Assembly (NCBI RefSeq): GCF_001277995.1
Contig: NZ_CP009220.1
Span: 1,860,001 to 1,924,000 of the forward strand
Direction of reading: 5' to 3'
Source: Corynebacterium deserti GIMN1.010
GTDB lineage: Bacteria; Actinomycetota; Actinomycetes; Mycobacteriales; Mycobacteriaceae
Length of the DNA: 64,000 nucleotides
Within the stretch, counting starts at the first letter, position 1, and every line of letters begins with the position of its first letter. A program made the translations under genes and the position numbers. The notes below the pieces were generated by a model. It was not told the DNA's origin. It saw nothing but the letters and a program-made list of their open reading frames with translations, and made no database searches. This document shows, piece by piece, positions 57,606 through 64,000 of this stretch.

Positions 57606-59234
57606 ATGAGGTCCATGCTGCGCGATATTCCTGCAGTTGGCTGGTTGATCACCGCGCTGATTGTGCTCCGGACGGTGTTGATGTCGTTGTCTGTGGTGGG
57701 GTTGGGTTCACTTGTTGATGACCGCTCCACTGCGGCTCTCTGGATTGTCATTGGATTATGTGTCGCTTCAGGCATCGTGTTGGCAGTCGAAGTCGTGCTT
57801 CCTCAACGCCTGCGTGCCCGCCAGGAAGCACAATGGCGGGCAGAACTAGCGCAGAAGAACTTTGCACTAACCCCCGATGGCGATACCGGTGAGGCTGCAG
57901 ATGATGCGCACGTAATCACACAAGCAACAGAAGCAACTGAAAAAGCGTCGACGTATACAGTGCTTTTTTTGGGCCCATTCTTTGCCGTGTTTATCGCCCC
58001 AATCGCGGTGATCATCGTGCTTGGCATTTCAGTTTCTTGGCCAATTGCAGGGGTGCTTTCACTAGGTCTAGCCCTTATTCCCCCGGTGATGGTGTGGGCC
58101 CGGCGCGGCTTAAAAAGTGCAGGTGCAGGCTACGGTCGGGCGTCTGGACAACTAGCCGGTGCCTTCTTGGAATCGGTACGCACACTGGGCACGACCTTGC
58201 TGCTTGGTGCTTCCACCAGCCGACGGGCTGTGTTAAAGACCATGGCCGAGCGTATGCGCGTTCAAGTGATGATATTGCTCTACCGCAACCAGCTAATGAT
58301 CCTGGTGACAGACGGCGCGTTCGGCCTCGCCACCACTACTGTTGCAGTTCTGACAGCCACAGGAGGCTACGCCCAAGGAACCTTATCTTTGGGGCAAGCT
58401 TTCGCCGTCATTCTCCTGGCACGCTTGCTGATCGATCCCATCAATCGCATGGGTCGGACCTTTTATACCGGAATGGCAGGCCGAGCTTCACTCACAATCG
58501 TCAAGAATGCCCTTTCCTCCTCAACTCGAGCAACACCTGAGGACTCCGGTCAAACTTTCACAGGTGACCTGGTACTGCGCGACCTCAGCATTTCACGACG
58601 TAACACCACGATCATCAGCGGTCTCTCCCTCACTATTCCCCGTGGCGCTCATGTTGCCATCATAGGACCCAGCGGGTCAGGCAAATCTACTCTCGCCCTA
58701 GCTCTCGCTGGCCTCATCGATGTCAATGGCACCATCACCATCGGTGGACACCTCAGCTCGCCGGCCGATCGTCGCGCATCCGTCAGCTTGGTGCCACAAT
58801 CCCCCACGCTGTTTTCGGGAACGCTCACCTCAAACATTGACCTCGCCCACACAGGCATTGAAACGTCACACCTAATTGATGCCCTGTTGGGTTCTGAACT
58901 GCCCGCCACCATGCGGATCGGAGAGACCGGACGTCGAGTCTCTGGTGGACAGGCCGCAAGAATTTCCATGGCTAGGGGCCTTGCCAAAGGTGCAGACATC
59001 ATGATCCTCGACGAAGCCACCGCACAACTTGACCATGCCAATTCCCGAAAAGTCCGGGACACCGCCCAATCCCTTGGCTGCACGCTGATTGAAATCACCC
59101 ATCGACCTGCAGAAGCCCTCGAAGCCGACACCGTCGTTGTATTAGAAGACGGCCACATCACCGGATACGGCAGCTCCATCAAAGTGGCAGCAGACAACGC
59201 GTTTTTCCGCGCAGCACTTCAGGAGGAGAAATGA
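57606..59234 (+). CDS. ABC exporter half-transporter, first subunit
   Basis: A 542-residue protein: a six-helix exporter membrane domain (about 1-300) and an ATPase domain with Walker A GPSGSGKSTLALALAG, signature VSGGQAARISMARG, Walker B IMILDEATAQLDH and H-loop ITHRP. The ATG at 57606 is chosen since AAGGTGCAGG lies upstream. It overlaps the next gene by 4 bp, so the two halves form a heterodimer. Substrate unknown. CydDC-like export is one possibility, but no cyd genes are near. Confidence 0.88.
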   Translation: MRSMLRDIPAVGWLITALIVLRTVLMSLSVVGLGSLVDDRSTAALWIVIGLCVASGIVLAVEVVLPQRLRARQEAQWRAELAQKNFALTPDGDTGEAADDAHVITQATEATEKASTYTVLFLGPFFAVFIAPIAVIIVLGISVSWPIAGVLSLGLALIPPVMVWARRGLKSAGAGYGRASGQLAGAFLESVRTLGTTLLLGASTSRRAVLKTMAERMRVQVMILLYRNQLMILVTDGAFGLATTTVAVLTATGGYAQGTLSLGQAFAVILLARLLIDPINRMGRTFYTGMAGRASLTIVKNALSSSTRATPEDSGQTFTGDLVLRDLSISRRNTTIISGLSLTIPRGAHVAIIGPSGSGKSTLALALAGLIDVNGTITIGGHLSSPADRRASVSLVPQSPTLFSGTLTSNIDLAHTGIETSHLIDALLGSELPATMRIGETGRRVSGGQAARISMARGLAKGADIMILDEATAQLDHANSRKVRDTAQSLGCTLIEITHRPAEALEADTVVVLEDGHITGYGSSIKVAADNAFFRAALQEEK

Positions 59235-60778
59235 TCCGCAAACTTCTCTACCTCGCCCGCCCCATCGCCAAAGACCTCGCGTTATCCACCGCTCTTCGCC
59301 TCATCAACCAACTCTGTGCCCTCGCAGCTCTCGTCTTCCCAGCTTGGGTTCTCACCATCACCCCCACGTTGTCCCTGTGGACCATCAGCGCAGTCATGGC
59401 AGGGCTTGTCCTCATCGCCGCACTATGCCGATGGGGCGAGCAGGTGTGCGGCCACCGGGCCGCCTTCGGGTTGCTTGCTTCCATGCGTATTAGGCTTTAC
59501 GACGCCCTTGTCCGACGCGGTGCCACCACCTCTGCCCATGGAAGCGGCTCCATTATGGCCGTAGCCACCCGCGACATCAATTCAATTGAAGTCTTTTTCG
59601 CCCACACCATTGCACCTGCAATCACGGCAATACTGATTACCGCCGGGTCCCTCATTGCGCTGTGGATTATTCACCCCACAGCGTTGCTGTTCGGGCTGTG
59701 CGGATTCGCCGTCGCGTGGCTTATCCCGCTGCTTAAAGTGAAAAAACTCCCCTATGGAGAAGCCACGTCGCGTGGTCGCATCACCCAACATTTAGCTGAG
59801 GATGTTGCAGGACGTGGAGAAATTCGATCCCATGGCGCAGAATCTGCACGCATGGATCAGCTGCGAATCAAAGAGCACGACCTTATTCAGACAGTGACTG
59901 CCCAACAGCTCAACGTGGGGATTCGCCAAAGCAGTAACCTCATCTGGCCACTGATCAGTGCAGCTTTGATCATCGCATTTGTCCCTTCATCGCCACTTGT
60001 TGCAGCAGCACTAGTTCTAGCTGCAGCACCTGCCATTGAAGCAATCGAAGGCTTTGCCCGAACCATGCCCACAGCTCTCAATAGTGCTCGCAACTACTTT
60101 GAGATCATCGATGCCGATGTGGAAATCGCCGAGCCCTCACATCCAGTTGCTCTCCCCAATGGGCCTTTGGGTGTGGGAGTCCACAATGTGGCTTTGGGAC
60201 GTGGCACTACGAAGCTTGGTACCGTCAACTTTGACATTCCTGCAGGTAGCCACGTTGGGCTGGTGGGTGCAAGTGGAAGTGGCAAATCAACACTGGCAAG
60301 CTTTGTGCTTCGCCTTGCTGATCCTGTATCTGGCTACATTACGGTTGGAGGAATCAACGTCACCGATGTCTCCCTCACCGAGTTGCGCACAGCTATTGGC
60401 TTGGTCGAACAACGGGCTGTGCTTTTTCGAGGCTCCGTGCTGGAGAATCTACGGGTAGGAAATCCCGACTTAAGTGAAGATGGAGCGCGTGAGGCGCTGA
60501 AGAAGGCGTCGATAAGCGAAATCTCTTTAACCACTGACGCGCTGAGCCTATCTGGCGGGCAGCAACAACGGGTATGTGTCGCGCGCGCGTTGGCGCGCAA
60601 TCCTCGCGTGCTGATTGTTGATGAAGCAACGAGCCACCAAGACGCCCTCAACCAAGCTGAACTGTCCGCGACGTTTGCCCGGCTTGAAGGGGTAACAGTG
60701 ATTATCATCGCTCACCGTGCCGCGAGCTTGAACTATGTGGATTATGTGATTGATCTGGAGGCAGAAAAAATCCCCTGA
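59231..60778 (+). CDS. ABC exporter half-transporter, second subunit
   Basis: A 515-residue partner of the preceding gene with the same layout. Walker A is GASGSGKSTLASFVLR, signature LSLSGGQQQRVCVARAL, Walker B VLIVDEATSHQDA and H-loop IAHRAA. Both ATPase sites look intact, so neither subunit is degenerate. The ATG overlaps the first gene's stop (ATGA). It converges on gdh, and a terminator overlaps its stop codon. Confidence 0.88.
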   Translation: MIRKLLYLARPIAKDLALSTALRLINQLCALAALVFPAWVLTITPTLSLWTISAVMAGLVLIAALCRWGEQVCGHRAAFGLLASMRIRLYDALVRRGATTSAHGSGSIMAVATRDINSIEVFFAHTIAPAITAILITAGSLIALWIIHPTALLFGLCGFAVAWLIPLLKVKKLPYGEATSRGRITQHLAEDVAGRGEIRSHGAESARMDQLRIKEHDLIQTVTAQQLNVGIRQSSNLIWPLISAALIIAFVPSSPLVAAALVLAAAPAIEAIEGFARTMPTALNSARNYFEIIDADVEIAEPSHPVALPNGPLGVGVHNVALGRGTTKLGTVNFDIPAGSHVGLVGASGSGKSTLASFVLRLADPVSGYITVGGINVTDVSLTELRTAIGLVEQRAVLFRGSVLENLRVGNPDLSEDGAREALKKASISEISLTTDALSLSGGQQQRVCVARALARNPRVLIVDEATSHQDALNQAELSATFARLEGVTVIIIAHRAASLNYVDYVIDLEAEKIP

Positions 60779-60806
60779 CCTCCTGCTTAAGGAGCTCAGG
60801 GAATTC
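60769..60806. terminator. Bidirectional terminator between ABC exporter and gdh
   Basis: CCCTGACCTCCT and AGGAGCTCAGGG form a stem with one mismatched pair around GCTTA (60773-60801). A residues precede it and AATTCT follows. It overlaps the end of the exporter gene and serves both converging genes. Confidence 0.8.
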
Positions 60807-60829
60807 TAAAGAGCTGGAAGACAGTACGG

Positions 60830-62756
<1,927 letters not shown>

Positions 62757-63860
62757 ATGAGTACCTCCCCCGCCATCATTATCGCCCCGGATTCCTACAA
62801 AGGAACCGCAACGGCAACGCTCGCCGCGCAGTATTTGGGTGAGGGAGTCTTAGAGGTCATCCCTGACGCCTCAATCACCTTAGCCCCCATGGCCGACGGC
62901 GGCGAAGGTACTTCGGCTGTATTTGATGGTGAGGTCATAACCTTACCCACCACTAACGCCGCCGGACGCCTGACTGAAGCAAGTTACACCTTCGACGAGG
63001 CCACTGAAACGGCCTATATCGACATCGCTGCCGCCTCTGGTTTGCCCGCCGTCGCCGATAACCCCGTCCCCACTACGGGCGACACTTATGGCACTGGCGT
63101 CCTCATTGCCGATGCGGTCACCCGCGGCGCCACCCGCATTGTGTTGGGGCTAGGCGGATCCGCCACCACCGACGCAGGTTCCGGCATTCTTGTTGCACTT
63201 GGCGCCGTGCCGCGCAACAAAGCTGGTTACGGTATCGCCTCAGGTGGCGAAGCCCTTATCGACCTTGATTACATCGACACCGCTTTGCTCAACATCCCTG
63301 CAGCTGCCGTGGAATGGATCCTCCTCACCGACGTTGATGCCCCCGCCACCGGCCCCACGGGCGCGGCCGCCGTTTTCGGGCCACAAAAAGGTGCTACACC
63401 AAAGCAAGTAACGCTTCTCGACGCCTCCCTTGCGCATACCTGCACCCAATTAGACATTGATGGCACGCTCCCCGGAATGGGTGCCGCGGGCGGCATTGCC
63501 ATCGGCATAACCTGGCTTTCCACCCTCATGCACGGAACGTCAGGCCATGTCCACATCATTCCGGGCGCAGCACTTATCGCTCGCTCCAACGGCATTGAAG
63601 AGGCCCTCCCTAACGCTGATCTCCTCATCACCGGCGAGGGGCGCTTAGATTCCCAATCATTTACTGGAAAAGTGGTGGGTACTCTGCAGGCATTGGCCCA
63701 GAAAAACTCCGTTCCCCTTGCAGTGGCTGCGGGCATTGTCGCTGACGATGTCCCCGCAGAGCTACACACCTATGAAATGCTGAAATCCTCCGACGTAGCA
63801 GCACAGCTTCGTGATGCTGGTCGAAGGATCGCAGAAGATTTCTTGGCTAACCGTTTCTAA
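62757..63860 (+). CDS. garK: Glycerate kinase
   Basis: Phosphorylates glycerate, feeding it into glycolysis (type I glycerate kinase, GarK family). The 367-residue protein has the family start IIIAPDSYKGTATA, MADGGEGTSAVFDG, LGLGGSATTDAGSGILVALG and LLITGEGRLDSQSFTGKV. It starts at an ATG about 580 bp from gdh, on the opposite strand. No transport or dehydrogenase partner gene is in view. Its stop lies 10 bp from a convergent gene cut by the window edge. Confidence 0.93.
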   Translation: MSTSPAIIIAPDSYKGTATATLAAQYLGEGVLEVIPDASITLAPMADGGEGTSAVFDGEVITLPTTNAAGRLTEASYTFDEATETAYIDIAAASGLPAVADNPVPTTGDTYGTGVLIADAVTRGATRIVLGLGGSATTDAGSGILVALGAVPRNKAGYGIASGGEALIDLDYIDTALLNIPAAAVEWILLTDVDAPATGPTGAAAVFGPQKGATPKQVTLLDASLAHTCTQLDIDGTLPGMGAAGGIAIGITWLSTLMHGTSGHVHIIPGAALIARSNGIEEALPNADLLITGEGRLDSQSFTGKVVGTLQALAQKNSVPLAVAAGIVADDVPAELHTYEMLKSSDVAAQLRDAGRRIAEDFLANRF

Positions 63861-63870
63861 ATTTCTCGCT

Positions 63871-64000
63871 TTAGCGCAAAATGTCCACAGTCCAGGGGTA
63901 GACAGCAGGAATTTCATAGGCCAATTCCTGCTCAAGCAGGAACGCATCCTTTGGCAATTCCGCTGGCGGAGTAAGCAGGCGAGCAAAAATCATGGTGACC
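63871..64000 (-). CDS. Unknown gene, C-terminal fragment
   Basis: The last 42 codons of a gene entering from the right edge, ending at TAA 63871-63873. The visible sequence includes MIFARLLTPPAELPKDAFLL and ends AVYPWTVDILR. Too little is present to name it. Confidence 0.5.
   Translation of the reverse strand, partial: VTMIFARLLTPPAELPKDAFLLEQELAYEIPAVYPWTVDILR

Overview
The window looks like a core chromosomal segment of a Corynebacterium from the C. glutamicum group. GC content is moderate. Gene order is actinobacterial: yraN-comM-dprA-xerC, DUF2469-rnhB-lepB-rplS, amtB-glnK-glnD-ffh, ftsY and smc-acyP, mutM-rnc-DUF177-sepIVA. AmtR-type and DtxR-type boxes are visible. The glutamate dehydrogenase is very close to the C. 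glutamicum enzyme as I remember it, but with scattered substitutions, so a sister species or divergent strain is possible. No phage, insertion sequence, tRNA, rRNA or CRISPR array was found.

Layout: 1-964 ABC-2 type transporter (permease cut by the window edge). 1.1-7.7 kb translation and lipid genes (rlmN, LapA-like protein, cdsA, frr, pyrH, tsf, rpsB), with a structured leader before pyrH. 8.1-12.8 kb a degenerate M23 protein, xerC, dprA, comM, yraN. 12.9-13.8 kb a decayed reading frame. 13.8-16.2 kb DUF2469-rnhB-lepB and a broken P-loop kinase gene. 16.3-19.1 kb an HtrA-like lipoprotein protease and a DtxR-boxed siderophore-binding lipoprotein. 19.1-19.8 kb a gene-free stretch with two tandem 53-bp palindromes, then rplS. 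20.4-24.4 kb a TPP riboswitch and thiE-thiO-thiS-thiG-thiF. 24.4-30.7 kb tex, then a lyase / DASS transporter / LacI-regulator cluster of unknown substrate. 30.9-34.5 kb a small protein, a VTT-like membrane protein, trmD, rimM, a cupin, rpsP. 34.7-36.8 kb an ankyrin protein and a wrecked ABC-2 transporter. 37.2-44.9 kb ffh, the nitrogen-control operon amtB-glnK-glnD under AmtR boxes, and ftsY. 45-54.3 kb a large uncharacterised protein, smc, acyP and a hydrolase with a glycine-rich membrane segment. 54.3-57.4 kb mutM-rnc-DUF177-sepIVA. 57.6-64 kb a two-gene ABC exporter, gdh, glycerate kinase and the tail of an unknown gene.

Most genes lie on the minus strand. Several pairs overlap by 4 bp (ATGA or GTGA), which suggests translational coupling: permease/ATPase, comM/dprA, rnhB/DUF2469, DUF177/rnc, thiE/thiO and the two ABC exporter halves. 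Nitrogen assimilation is represented at two places: transport and sensing (amtB-glnK-glnD) and fixation of ammonium into glutamate (gdh). Both have AmtR-like upstream sequences, strong for amtB and weaker for gdh.

The most interesting items are the pyrH leader with mutually exclusive pairings, the tandem 53-bp palindromes, the lyase/DASS/LacI catabolic cluster, the large unknown protein next to smc, the hydrolase with a glycine-zipper-like segment, and four decayed genes. I do not see a clear-cut new defence or mobile system.
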